Of a stretch of 64,000 nucleotides of DNA, positions 1-7,405 are shown in pieces. Both the position numbers and the translations under genes were made by a program. This DNA is from JAAZGD01 sp034003765 (GTDB lineage: Bacteria; Bacillota; Clostridia; Peptostreptococcales; Anaerovoracaceae): assembly GCA_034003765.1 (NCBI GenBank), contig JAVEXZ010000007.1, positions 16,088 through 80,087 on the forward strand, written 5' to 3'. Below the pieces are notes generated by a model. It did not search any database. It had not been told where the DNA came from and saw only the letters and a program-made list of their open reading frames with translations. Position 1 is the stretch's first letter. The number at the start of each line of letters is the position of its first letter.

Positions 1-343
1 CTTTGCTCCTTCTATCTCTAATCACATCTGACTTCTATCTCCACTGAAATCTAAAACTATCGTTGTTTAGTCCTGCTTATATTGTCGGCAATAAGCAGTC
101 TTATTTCTAGGTAACTCATCATTCCTAAGAAAATCACATATAAGATCCAATATTTTTGACTAGAATAACAAAAACTCTATCGCTTCACATTTGAGCAGTA
201 TTGTTAAAATATTTCCTGAGTATTTTATGAAAAGTCTATTAGCATCGTCAAAAATATTCCTATGATAAAATATTACGATTTGTCCTCTTATAATAATACA
301 CTTCTTCGGATTTAAGTCAAACAATAAGCATTTCAACAGTTTG
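1..343. other. non-coding flank left of the insertion sequence
   Basis: AT-rich sequence without a convincing reading frame, structural RNA or terminator. It ends in the copy of an 8-bp direct repeat that also lies to the right of the IS256-like element, so it is probably the host sequence that was interrupted. Confidence 0.5.
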
Positions 344-351
344 TAATTTTT

Positions 352-1716
352 GATTAAGTCCGTATAATGGTGTAAATTGAAAATTTAAATAAAACGAGCC
401 AAAAAGCTCAACCTCGGTTAAAATATAATTATCAAATAACATTTAATCAAGGAGGAACAAAATGGCTCAACTAAATATTACACTGGAAACAGAACTTTTG
501 CACGGACTTTTTACTAAAGATTCTAAGGACGAAGCTTTTTCGAGGTTATTGGAAGCGATACTTAATCAAGTGCTTGTTGCCCAATCATCAGAACAACTAG
601 GTGCAATGCCCTATGAACGCTCTGAAGACCGTACAGCATACCGAAATGGCTTCAGAGACAGAGATTTGACTACACGTATCGGTTCCATAACATTAAGAAT
701 ACCTCGTCATAGAAACGGTGAATTCAGTACTACTATGTTCAATCGTTACCAACGTAGTGAACAGGCGCTGGTTCTCGCAATGATTGAAATGGTAATAAAT
801 GGTGTTTCAACAAGAAAAATAGAGAATATCACGGAAGAACTTTGTGGTAAGAGCTTCTCTAAATCAACAGTGTCAAAACTTTGTGAGCATCTAGATCCAA
901 TCGTTGCTGCGTTCAGAAACAGACCACTTGAAAAGCATTATCCTTTTGTTATTGTTGATGCCATGTATATCAAAGTCCGAGAAGATGGCCGCGTTTGCTC
1001 AAAAGGATTACTGATTGCTACTGCAGTTAACGAAGAAGGCAATCGCGAAGTTATAGGCTTTCAATTGAACAACAGTGAGTCAGAAACAAGCTGGGGCGAC
1101 TTCTTCAGTAACCTTAAAACTCGTGGATTAACTGATGTGGACCTAATGGTATCTGACAACCATAAAGGCCTTGTGAAAGCTATAAAAAAGCACTTTCAAG
1201 GCACAACCTGGCAGCGTTGTCAGACCCATTTTTCAAGGAATATTCTTGATAAAACCCCAAATAAGCAACAACCAGCACTTAAGACTTATCTGCAAAGTAT
1301 TTACCAAGCTAGAGATATTGATGAAGCAAGAAGACTTCTTTCTGAGACACTTGAAGCCTTTGAATCACTTGCCCCCAAAGCTATGTTAACCCTTGAGGAA
1401 GGCTTTGAGGATGTTATGGCAGTCATGAACTTACCAGAAAAATATCGTAAAAGGCTACGCACAACAAACAGCATTGAAAGACTTAATCAAGAAGTACGAC
1501 GCCGAGATCGTGTTATAAGGATCTATCCCAATGAAGCTTCTGTTATCAGATTGCTTGGGTCAGTTCTCATCGAACAGGATGAAAAATGGTCCTCAAGAAA
1601 GTATCTGAATATGGATGAATATTATCAATTTATCAATGATCAACAGTCAGTTAAGAAGGAAGCCGCTGCTTAAATTAATATAACCGAGGAATTTACACAC
1701 TAATAAGGACTTGACT
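352..1716 (+). mobile_element. complete IS256-family insertion sequence
   Basis: A single transposase gene is flanked by imperfect inverted repeats at 356-378 and 1690-1712 (19 of 23 positions match when one is reverse-complemented; shared core GTGTAAATT). The octamer TAATTTTT occurs at 344-351 and again at 1717-1724, directly outside, and fits the 8-9 bp target duplication usual for IS256 elements. The outermost four bases of the two ends do not match well, so the exact boundary may be a few bases inward. With transposase, both ends and a candidate target duplication present, the element looks recently inserted and potentially active. Confidence 0.85.
462..1673 (+). CDS. IS256-family (mutator-type) transposase
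   Basis: A 403-residue DDE transposase, full length for IS256 (about 390-410). The catalytic triad is visible as D166 (IVDAMYIKV), D232 (MVSDNHKGL) and E339 (TTNSIERLNQEVRRR); the CQTHFSRN stretch near 253-260 is the usual family landmark before the insertion domain. The start follows AAGGAGG by seven bases. It moves the element by cutting at the inverted repeats; nothing suggests frameshift or truncation. Its product is unrelated to the flanking metabolic genes. Confidence 0.97.
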   Translation: MAQLNITLETELLHGLFTKDSKDEAFSRLLEAILNQVLVAQSSEQLGAMPYERSEDRTAYRNGFRDRDLTTRIGSITLRIPRHRNGEFSTTMFNRYQRSEQALVLAMIEMVINGVSTRKIENITEELCGKSFSKSTVSKLCEHLDPIVAAFRNRPLEKHYPFVIVDAMYIKVREDGRVCSKGLLIATAVNEEGNREVIGFQLNNSESETSWGDFFSNLKTRGLTDVDLMVSDNHKGLVKAIKKHFQGTTWQRCQTHFSRNILDKTPNKQQPALKTYLQSIYQARDIDEARRLLSETLEAFESLAPKAMLTLEEGFEDVMAVMNLPEKYRKRLRTTNSIERLNQEVRRRDRVIRIYPNEASVIRLLGSVLIEQDEKWSSRKYLNMDEYYQFINDQQSVKKEAAA

Positions 1717-1949
1717 TAATTTTTATAAAAATTCTATAAGTAAATATTCAAAGTAAAACTAATCTGATATACTTAACTCACAATCTATGAATATAGTATT
1801 CTTAACCAGCGATAATAATCCTTTCAATTATAGATTGAATTGACCAAAATTAAGGGTTTATATATGGGGAAAAGGGAAAACTTTTTATCCAGGCTAATCC
1901 AACCTATTATCAAGATTTAGGTAATTTATATATCAAAAGGAGGACCTTT

Positions 1950-2729
1950 ATGAACCAGAATGCTGTTTTAGTCGAAAAGAAAAACCATATCGGAATTATA
2001 ACCCTGAATCGTCCAGAGAGTCTTAACACCTTTAATGTGCCCTTAGCTACTGAGTTGAACCAGGCACTGAAAAACCTGGATGCAGACCCAGATACACGGG
2101 TTGTCGTTATACGTGGAGCGGGAAAAGGCTTTTGTGCAGGAATTGATGTAAGTGCTCTATCAGAGGGCAAAAGCCCTTTAGAATATTATGAATGGATAAC
2201 CTTAATGGATGAATGGTCTATTACTATTTCAAAAATGAAAAAGCCTGTAATTGCTAGTGCCCACAAGATCGCTGTGGCAAATGGTATAGGGATAGTTGCC
2301 TCTGCTGATCTTTGTATAGCCGCAGAAGGCACAAGGTTTGGTGCCACTGCTGTTAATGTTGGTTTGTTTTGTATGGGGCCAGCTGTTGCCCTATCTCGCA
2401 ACCTGGGGAGAAAAAAATCCCTGGAATTACTATTGACTGGAGAAATGATAGATGCTGAAGAAGCAGAGAGAATAGGCCTAATCAACAAGGTAGTACCTTT
2501 AGACAAACTAGAAGAAGAGACCATGAACTTAGCCCAGACCTTGGCATCCAAAAGCCCTCTAGGACTACAAATGGGCAAGCAATCCTTTTACAAAATGGCT
2601 GATCTCCCCTATGAAAAAGCCTACGAGTTAACTGGCAATCATTTTGCTATGCTCTGTACTACTGAAGATGCCCATGAAGGGGTGGATGCCTTTTTCAATA
2701 AAAGGGAAGCCCAGTGGAAGCTTAAATAG
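1950..2729 (+). CDS. enoyl-CoA hydratase/isomerase-family protein (ECHDC3-like), catalytic glutamates missing
   Basis: A 259-residue crotonase-fold protein. The CoA-binding / oxyanion-hole segment GKGFCAGIDVSAL (59-70) and the second one near NGIGIVAS (111-118) are present. In rat mitochondrial enoyl-CoA hydratase, Glu144 and Glu164 do the chemistry; the aligned positions here are G114 and A134. The NVGLFC...VALSR segment (136-150) resembles the ECHDC3 subgroup, whose members also depart from the classical site. Classical hydration is therefore unlikely, though CoA-thioester binding is. RBS AAAGGAGG precedes the ATG. Monocistronic, converging on the MFS gene with only 22 bp between. Confidence 0.85.
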   Translation: MNQNAVLVEKKNHIGIITLNRPESLNTFNVPLATELNQALKNLDADPDTRVVVIRGAGKGFCAGIDVSALSEGKSPLEYYEWITLMDEWSITISKMKKPVIASAHKIAVANGIGIVASADLCIAAEGTRFGATAVNVGLFCMGPAVALSRNLGRKKSLELLLTGEMIDAEEAERIGLINKVVPLDKLEEETMNLAQTLASKSPLGLQMGKQSFYKMADLPYEKAYELTGNHFAMLCTTEDAHEGVDAFFNKREAQWKLK

Positions 2730-2751
2730 GTAACGGGGAGATTCTCTTCTG

Positions 2752-3996
2752 TCAGCGCTTGGCCCACCGAAATCCGAGAACGAAGAGGCCCATTGCGACT
2801 AGCAATGTAATACTCCCCCCAAGCCAGAATTGGTTATAGCTTCCAGTTTTATCATAAACAATACCAGCTAATAGGGGTATTCCCATATTCCCTAGACCAA
2901 TACTTGCCATAACTTTCCCCAACTCCTTAGAGTATCTTTCATGGGAGAAGAGCTCCCTTACTGCCAACGGAGGGCAAACGGTCATAGATGCCCCTCCCAG
3001 TCCAAAGAAGAGTATAAATGCCAAACAACCAATAACAGAAAACCTGCATAGGTATAGAGCCATAACTCCAAGGGATGCAGAGGTCAAAAAAATCATCAAG
3101 GTCTTTTCACAACCCAAACGGTCGCAGGATTTTCCTGCTAATAATTTGGCAAATGCCAATACCCCTAGGAATAGCCCTATTGTCATTGAGGCTTCACCAG
3201 GAGTTTGACCCAAGGAAACTAGATGGCTATTTCCATGCATCATAACAGAAACTCCCATGCCTCCAATTAAAAAACCAGCCGTGCAAATAGCACCAATAAT
3301 CTTATAATACTCCTTTGGCGTATCTTGTCTCTCTGGAAATTCAAGATGTTCCAACTCTCTAAATTCCATATCCAAAGGCAGATACCTTTTTTTTCCAGGC
3401 AAATAAATCGTAACAAGGAATAAAAAGGGAGTAAAAATTATCAAGAAAAAACCGCCCCACAATCCATAAGTCCACCGCCATTGAATAGAGCCCACCATTT
3501 GGGCGAAAATGGGATTAAGTAAAAGTCCTCCCACCCCGCTACCCATAAATGCTAAGCTTAGAGCGAACCCTCGATTATTTTTATCAAACCATAAATTTAT
3601 TATTATAGGCAGTATTAAAGTAGTTACACCAACAAAAGCCATGCCAATCAGCAATGCACTTATATAGTATAAGGTTAATGACTTAGCAGTGGCGAACAAT
3701 AGGATGGACAATGAAATCATCCCAGAAGAAATAACCAATGTTTTGCTTGGGCCAATTCTATCTGACAAATAAGCTAATATAGGTGAGGATATAACCATAC
3801 CTCCGTTAATTAAGGCGAAAATAGAAGATATGGTCAGTCGACTATATCCATGTTCCATAGCGATGGGTTCAATTAACTGCCCTTGACAGTTGATAACTAT
3901 ACCATAAAAAAATACCATGCATAAAAACCCAGTTACAACTAGCAACCATCGATAGTTTTTTTCTCCTGAGCTTACCTGTCCTCTTATTTCAATCAT
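2752..3996 (-). CDS. MFS transporter, oxalate/formate antiporter-like
   Basis: A 414-residue membrane protein with about twelve hydrophobic segments, a large cytoplasmic loop near the middle (about 205-235, charged, between the two six-helix halves) and the MFS loop 2-3 motif as LSDRIGPSKT (about 82-91). Overall pattern (WRWTYGLWGG; MGSGVGGLLLNP) resembles the OFA / monocarboxylate-type MFS proteins. Substrate cannot be read from the sequence. It converges with the crotonase gene; no operon partner upstream. Confidence 0.8.
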   Translation of the reverse strand: MIEIRGQVSSGEKNYRWLLVVTGFLCMVFFYGIVINCQGQLIEPIAMEHGYSRLTISSIFALINGGMVISSPILAYLSDRIGPSKTLVISSGMISLSILLFATAKSLTLYYISALLIGMAFVGVTTLILPIIINLWFDKNNRGFALSLAFMGSGVGGLLLNPIFAQMVGSIQWRWTYGLWGGFFLIIFTPFLFLVTIYLPGKKRYLPLDMEFRELEHLEFPERQDTPKEYYKIIGAICTAGFLIGGMGVSVMMHGNSHLVSLGQTPGEASMTIGLFLGVLAFAKLLAGKSCDRLGCEKTLMIFLTSASLGVMALYLCRFSVIGCLAFILFFGLGGASMTVCPPLAVRELFSHERYSKELGKVMASIGLGNMGIPLLAGIVYDKTGSYNQFWLGGSITLLVAMGLFVLGFRWAKR

Positions 3997-4168
3997 TCTA
4001 GCCGAATATCCCTTCCCTCTCTTCTAGATCTCTTAAGCCTATTCATCCTCTAGGATTATACCATCCTTTTGTAGGAAAGAGCTATTAAAAAGAGCCTTTC
4101 CTAGCCTTCACGGATTTTAAACTCATTTTCCGCTTTGTTTTTCCCCTTGTGTCTTTTAGGAACAAGTA
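3997..4168. other. intergenic region between MFS gene and guaB terminator
   Basis: Contains an imperfect hairpin (TAGGAAAG at 4072-4079 with CTTTCCTA at 4096-4103) and should hold the promoter of the leftward MFS gene. No reading frame or recognised RNA was found. Confidence 0.4.
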
Positions 4169-4192
4169 AAATCCCCCGAATTCGAGGGATTT
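4169..4192 (-). terminator. Rho-independent terminator of guaB
   Basis: Ten-pair stem (4169-4178 with 4183-4192, one G-U) with an AATT loop, followed on the minus strand by TTTTAC. It lies 117 bp past the guaB stop, beyond the duplicated 3' end described separately. Confidence 0.7.
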
Positions 4193-4246
4193 AGCTTAAG
4201 GGTTCCAGTCTTTAATCCTAAGCCATTAAATACTGTCAAGCCTCTC

Positions 4247-4371
4247 CTACCTTATGGTTCCACTGCCGGTTTCCTTTAGAATTACATCATGAGCTCCACC
4301 TTCTACTATCAGCGTATGGTTCCGCCTCCAGTTTCTTTTAAGATTACATCATGAGCTCCACCTTCTACTAT
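4247..4371 (-). repeat. tandem duplication of the guaB 3' end
   Basis: Two 57-bp copies, 4253-4309 and 4315-4371, period 62 bp, 50 of 57 positions identical. The gene-proximal copy encodes the last residues of IMP dehydrogenase and its TGA stop. The distal copy, in another frame, still reads IVEGGAHDVILKETGSGTIR and ends in TAG at 4247-4249. It is a vestigial second C-terminus left by a short tandem duplication. Confidence 0.9.
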
Positions 4372-5817
4372 ACTAGTTGCTGAGACCAAAGTGATCTTTG
4401 CTTCCTTCTGAAGGTCCGGGATGTTAATAACCCCGCAGTTGCACATTGTGGATTTCACTTTATTTAGAGACTGATTAACATTATCTTTCAAAGGCCCTGC
4501 GTATGGAACGTAAGAATCAACACCTTCTTCAAAGGCCAGTTTTTCATCGCCTCCAATGTCGTAACGCTGCCAATTTCTCGCTCTATTAGAACCTTCTCCC
4601 CAATATTCCTTTACATAACTACCGTTAATGTTTAGTTTATTTGTAGGAGATTCATCAAATCTGGCAAAGTACCTACCCAGCATCAAGAAATCCGCTCCCA
4701 TGGCAAGGGCTAATGCCATATGGTAATCGTAAACGATACCACCGTCAGAACAAATTGGCACATAGACTCCAGTCTTATTAAAATACTCTTCCCTAGCTTT
4801 TGCAATTTCGATTATAGCAGTGGCTTGGCCACGTCCTATTCCCTTTGTTTCTCTGGTAATACAAATTGATCCTCCGCCGATTCCCACCTTTACAAAATCT
4901 GCACCACTTTCTGCTAAGAAGAGAAAACCGTCTCGGTCTACAACATTGCCAGCGCCAATTTTTACTGTATCATCATATTTATTTTTAACATATTCTATGG
5001 TCTCTTTCTGCCATTCAGTGAAGCCCTCAGATGAGTCTATACAAAGAACATCCACACCTGCCTCAACCAATGCAGGAACACGTTCTTCCACATCCCTTGT
5101 GTTAATACCAGCCCCAACCACATATCTTTTGTCCTTATCTAAAAGCTCATTTGGGTTAGCCTTATGACTATCATAGTCCTTGCGGAATACAAAGTGAGTT
5201 AGCCTTTGGTTGTCATCTATAATGGGGAGTGCATTTAATTTATTATCCCAAAGCATATCATTGGCTTCTGATAGGGAAATTCCTTCTTTCCCATAAACCA
5301 ACTTTTCAAAAGGCGTCATAAAGGAAGAAACCTTCTCTTTAGGGTCCATTCTGCTGACTCGGTAATCCCTGCTAGTAACTATTCCTAAAACCTTCCCACC
5401 AGGTGTACCATCATCTGTAACAGCAACAGTGGAATGGCCACTCCTATCCTTTAACTTCAATATGTCCGCTAGGGTCTGGTCAGGTTTAATGTTGGAGTCA
5501 GATTTTACAAATCCCGCTTTGTGGCTTTTTACTCGCTTAATCATTGCCGCCTGATTCTCTACTGGTTGGCTGCCAAAAATAAAGGAGATCCCACCCTCTT
5601 TTGCCAGAGCCACTGCCATTCCATCATCAGATACAGATTGCATAATGGCTGATACCAATGGGATATTCATAGACAAGGAGGATTCTTCCCCTTTTTTATA
5701 CTTTACGACTGGGGTTTTTAGGCTAACATTTTCTACCTGACATTCCTTGCCACTGTAGCCTGGTACCAAAAGATATTCGCTAAATGTTCTTGATGGTTCA
5801 TTGAAATATTCCGACAT
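4309..5817 (-). CDS. guaB: inosine-5'-monophosphate dehydrogenase
   Basis: Oxidises IMP to XMP with NAD, the committed step to GMP. The 502-residue protein has the (beta/alpha)8 barrel with two CBS domains inserted at about 105-215. The active-site loop GIGGGSICITRE puts the catalytic cysteine at C319, and the mobile flap carries R418-Y419 in NWQRYD. These numbers and the surrounding sequence (KGIGRGQATA; KSTMCNCG; SIVEGGAHDVI) match the Tritrichomonas foetus enzyme, a lineage distinct from common bacterial guaB. RBS AGGAGGAGAG precedes the ATG. It is 14 bp downstream of vanY and probably co-transcribed. The 3' end is tandemly duplicated just beyond the stop. Confidence 0.95.
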   Translation of the reverse strand: MSEYFNEPSRTFSEYLLVPGYSGKECQVENVSLKTPVVKYKKGEESSLSMNIPLVSAIMQSVSDDGMAVALAKEGGISFIFGSQPVENQAAMIKRVKSHKAGFVKSDSNIKPDQTLADILKLKDRSGHSTVAVTDDGTPGGKVLGIVTSRDYRVSRMDPKEKVSSFMTPFEKLVYGKEGISLSEANDMLWDNKLNALPIIDDNQRLTHFVFRKDYDSHKANPNELLDKDKRYVVGAGINTRDVEERVPALVEAGVDVLCIDSSEGFTEWQKETIEYVKNKYDDTVKIGAGNVVDRDGFLFLAESGADFVKVGIGGGSICITRETKGIGRGQATAIIEIAKAREEYFNKTGVYVPICSDGGIVYDYHMALALAMGADFLMLGRYFARFDESPTNKLNINGSYVKEYWGEGSNRARNWQRYDIGGDEKLAFEEGVDSYVPYAGPLKDNVNQSLNKVKSTMCNCGVINIPDLQKEAKITLVSATSIVEGGAHDVILKETGGGTIR

Positions 5818-5831
5818 AACTCTCTCTCCTC

Positions 5832-6572
5832 CTATTCATAACCCACGAAGCTTATAAGTTCTTCAAAAGTCCAACCTTTTTCTTTGATTATTCCTGCTGC
5901 AGTTTTTCCTACATAACGAATGTGCCAAGGCTCGTAATTATACCCCGTAATTTCTTCCTTGCCCTGAGGATATCGAATAATGAACCCATAATCATTGCAG
6001 TGATCTCTAAGCCATATACCTTCTTGGGCTTCCCCATAGGAAGAGGTTAGCTGGTAACCCACAGATGGAGAAGAACAGTCCGCAGCAAGGCCAGTTTGGT
6101 GCTCTGAGGTCCCCGGTTTGGCACTATACTGGTCTGCCCATGCCTGACCCTTGGAGCTAACATATCCATAATATAGGTCGGATTGAAAAGCAGCAGATCT
6201 ATAGGCTGTTGTTACAACAATTTCATGGCCTTCCAAAGCCGCCCCTTCGCTTAAAGCATGAAAGGCATCGGCAGCTTCTTGCCTCATAAATCGGCCTTTG
6301 GCAGTTCTGTCTTTAGCATAATAAATTATATCCACAAGATCTTCCGGAATATATTCTTCGTTTAAGGGGTTTTCTTTGTTAACTAGGATTAAGTTACCTC
6401 CTAGTCGATCAGCTTCTAGTTCAGCTTGCATAAGTTCCATTTCTGTAGGTTCTTCTACAAAAGTGTCGCCAGGTTTTTCTCCATCCAGATTTTCCCATGG
6501 ATTCTCGGCGGCGGAACACCCTAGCATCAATGCCATCAAGACTACTATAGTTAAAATGAAGACCTTTTTCAT
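5832..6572 (-). CDS. lipoprotein D-alanyl-D-alanine carboxypeptidase (VanY / M15B family)
   Basis: A 246-residue lipoprotein: signal peptide 1-18 with lipobox LMLGC (lipidated C19), linker to about 60, then a zinc carboxypeptidase domain. Metal and catalytic residues are visible in SEHQTGLAAD (H158, D165) and EPWHIRY (catalytic E214, zinc ligand H217). It should trim the terminal D-Ala from peptidoglycan stem peptides on the outer membrane face. There is no vanA/vanS context, so a housekeeping cell-wall role is more likely than glycopeptide resistance. First gene of a two-gene unit with guaB, with its own promoter at 6607-6635. Confidence 0.9.
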   Translation of the reverse strand: MKKVFILTIVVLMALMLGCSAAENPWENLDGEKPGDTFVEEPTEMELMQAELEADRLGGNLILVNKENPLNEEYIPEDLVDIIYYAKDRTAKGRFMRQEAADAFHALSEGAALEGHEIVVTTAYRSAAFQSDLYYGYVSSKGQAWADQYSAKPGTSEHQTGLAADCSSPSVGYQLTSSYGEAQEGIWLRDHCNDYGFIIRYPQGKEEITGYNYEPWHIRYVGKTAAGIIKEKGWTFEELISFVGYE

Positions 6573-6606
6573 TTATCTCATGTCCTTTCTTGAAAATGAT
6601 TATCTT

Positions 6607-6635
6607 ATTATAGTACTTTTACTGTTTCCTTTCAA
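6607..6635 (-). promoter_or_regulatory. sigma-A promoter of vanY-guaB
   Basis: On the minus strand TTGAAA (6630-6635), 17 bp spacer, TATAAT (6607-6612). The predicted start near 6600 gives a leader of about 28 nt before the vanY ATG. Confidence 0.8.
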
Positions 6636-6636
6636 G

Positions 6637-6769
6637 CCAAGGAGATTCCCCTAATTAAACCAATAAGACTTTCCTAATCCAGACAATGAGACTTCCCTAG
6701 TGCGGACAAATGTAAAGTTTATATGGCAGAATCAGATAGAATAGGAGGGAATCAGACAGAATAGGACAG
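6637..6769. repeat. degenerate short tandem repeats upstream of vanY
   Basis: Three imperfect 23-24 bp units lie at 6637-6660, 6661-6684 and 6685-6707 (shared pattern AAT-AGACTT-CCTA). A second pair built on AATCAGA-AGAATAGGA lies at 6730-6765. Function unknown; they separate the small-RNA terminator from the vanY promoter. Confidence 0.5.
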
Positions 6770-6842
6770 AAAAAAAATGCCTAGGGGTCCCTACTCGGTG
6801 GCTAAAAGGAGCAGGCTTGACACGACCTCTAGGCATTTCTAT
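6770..6842 (-). ncRNA. candidate small hairpin RNA, about 73 nt
   Basis: The transcript predicted from the promoter at 6849-6877 begins near 6842 and ends in eight U (6770-6777). It folds almost completely: an outer stem 6775-6789 with 6824-6838 (14 of 15 pairs), an asymmetric eight-nt bulge GTGTCAAG on the 5' side (6816-6823), an inner seven-pair stem 6790-6796 with 6809-6815, and a 12-nt loop. The outer stem plus U-tract also acts as the terminator. It matches no RNA family I can recall. A 28-codon frame starts inside it but lacks a ribosome binding site. The fold is seen; a regulatory role is inferred. Confidence 0.65.
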
Positions 6843-6848
6843 ATTCCC

Positions 6849-6877
6849 ATAATATGTTAGTTTACTTAACATGTCAA
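6849..6877 (-). promoter_or_regulatory. strong sigma-A promoter of the candidate small RNA
   Basis: TTGACA (6872-6877), exactly 17 bp, TATTAT (6849-6854) on the minus strand. It is separate from the vanY promoter about 240 bp downstream and divergent from the XRE gene. Confidence 0.75.
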
Positions 6878-6971
6878 TGTTTACTGGTAATTATGCTAAC
6901 ATTCATAGAAATGCCCCTCTATTTAGTCTAAAATACAGAAATGGACCGCCGAAAACAGCAAAGGGAAAAGA

Positions 6972-7313
6972 ATGCTTGATATATTTATCCATCGACTCAA
7001 AATGTTGCGAAATAGCCGTGGCTTAACCCAGGAGCTTTTTGCCCAAGCCATTAATTGCAGTAGAGAAGCTGTGGCTAGCTACGAGACTGGAAAAAGTACA
7101 CCTCCAGTTGAAGTTCTGATCCAAATGGCTGACTTTTTGCAAGTATCTTTAGATTATTTAGTTGGAAGAAGCCAAACTTCCAAAATGGAATCTCCAAATC
7201 TAGTTACGGAAGGGGAGGATCTTTTCTCCCTCTATTACAAACTTTCAAAGGATGATCAAATCAGACTATTCTCTATTGCAAAGGCTTTCGAACAAGATTT
7301 TAAGTCAAAATAA
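6972..7313 (+). CDS. XRE-family helix-turn-helix transcriptional regulator
   Basis: A 113-residue protein with an N-terminal HTH_3 domain (about 6-62: LKMLRNSRGLTQELFAQ, SREAVASYETGKSTPP, LADFLQVSLDYLVG-type ending). The C-terminal 45 residues are a short acidic tail without recognisable ligand domain, as in SinR/Xre-like repressors. It is transcribed alone, divergently from the candidate small RNA, so it could control that RNA or itself; this is inference from position. Confidence 0.85.
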   Translation: MLDIFIHRLKMLRNSRGLTQELFAQAINCSREAVASYETGKSTPPVEVLIQMADFLQVSLDYLVGRSQTSKMESPNLVTEGEDLFSLYYKLSKDDQIRLFSIAKAFEQDFKSK

Positions 7314-7329
7314 AGACATGATTCCGAGG

Positions 7330-7405
7330 ATTTCAGTTTCATGCCTTTATTTTTTATTCTTTGTTCTTTATTTTTTATTCTTTATTCTTTGCTCTTTATT
7401 CTTTA
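7330..7405. repeat. T-rich low-complexity repeat between the XRE and hydrogenase genes
   Basis: Multiple near-copies of a TTTATTCTT-like nonamer follow the XRE stop and reach the stop of the convergent hydrogenase gene. It could aid termination of the XRE transcript; no proper stem is present. Confidence 0.4.

Noticed and set aside
4072..4103. Hairpin upstream of the MFS gene, considered as terminator or riboswitch
   Set aside because: No U-tract on either side and no conserved aptamer features.
5832..6572. VanY as evidence of glycopeptide resistance
   Set aside because: No vanHAX or vanRS genes accompany it; stand-alone VanY-like lipoproteins are common.
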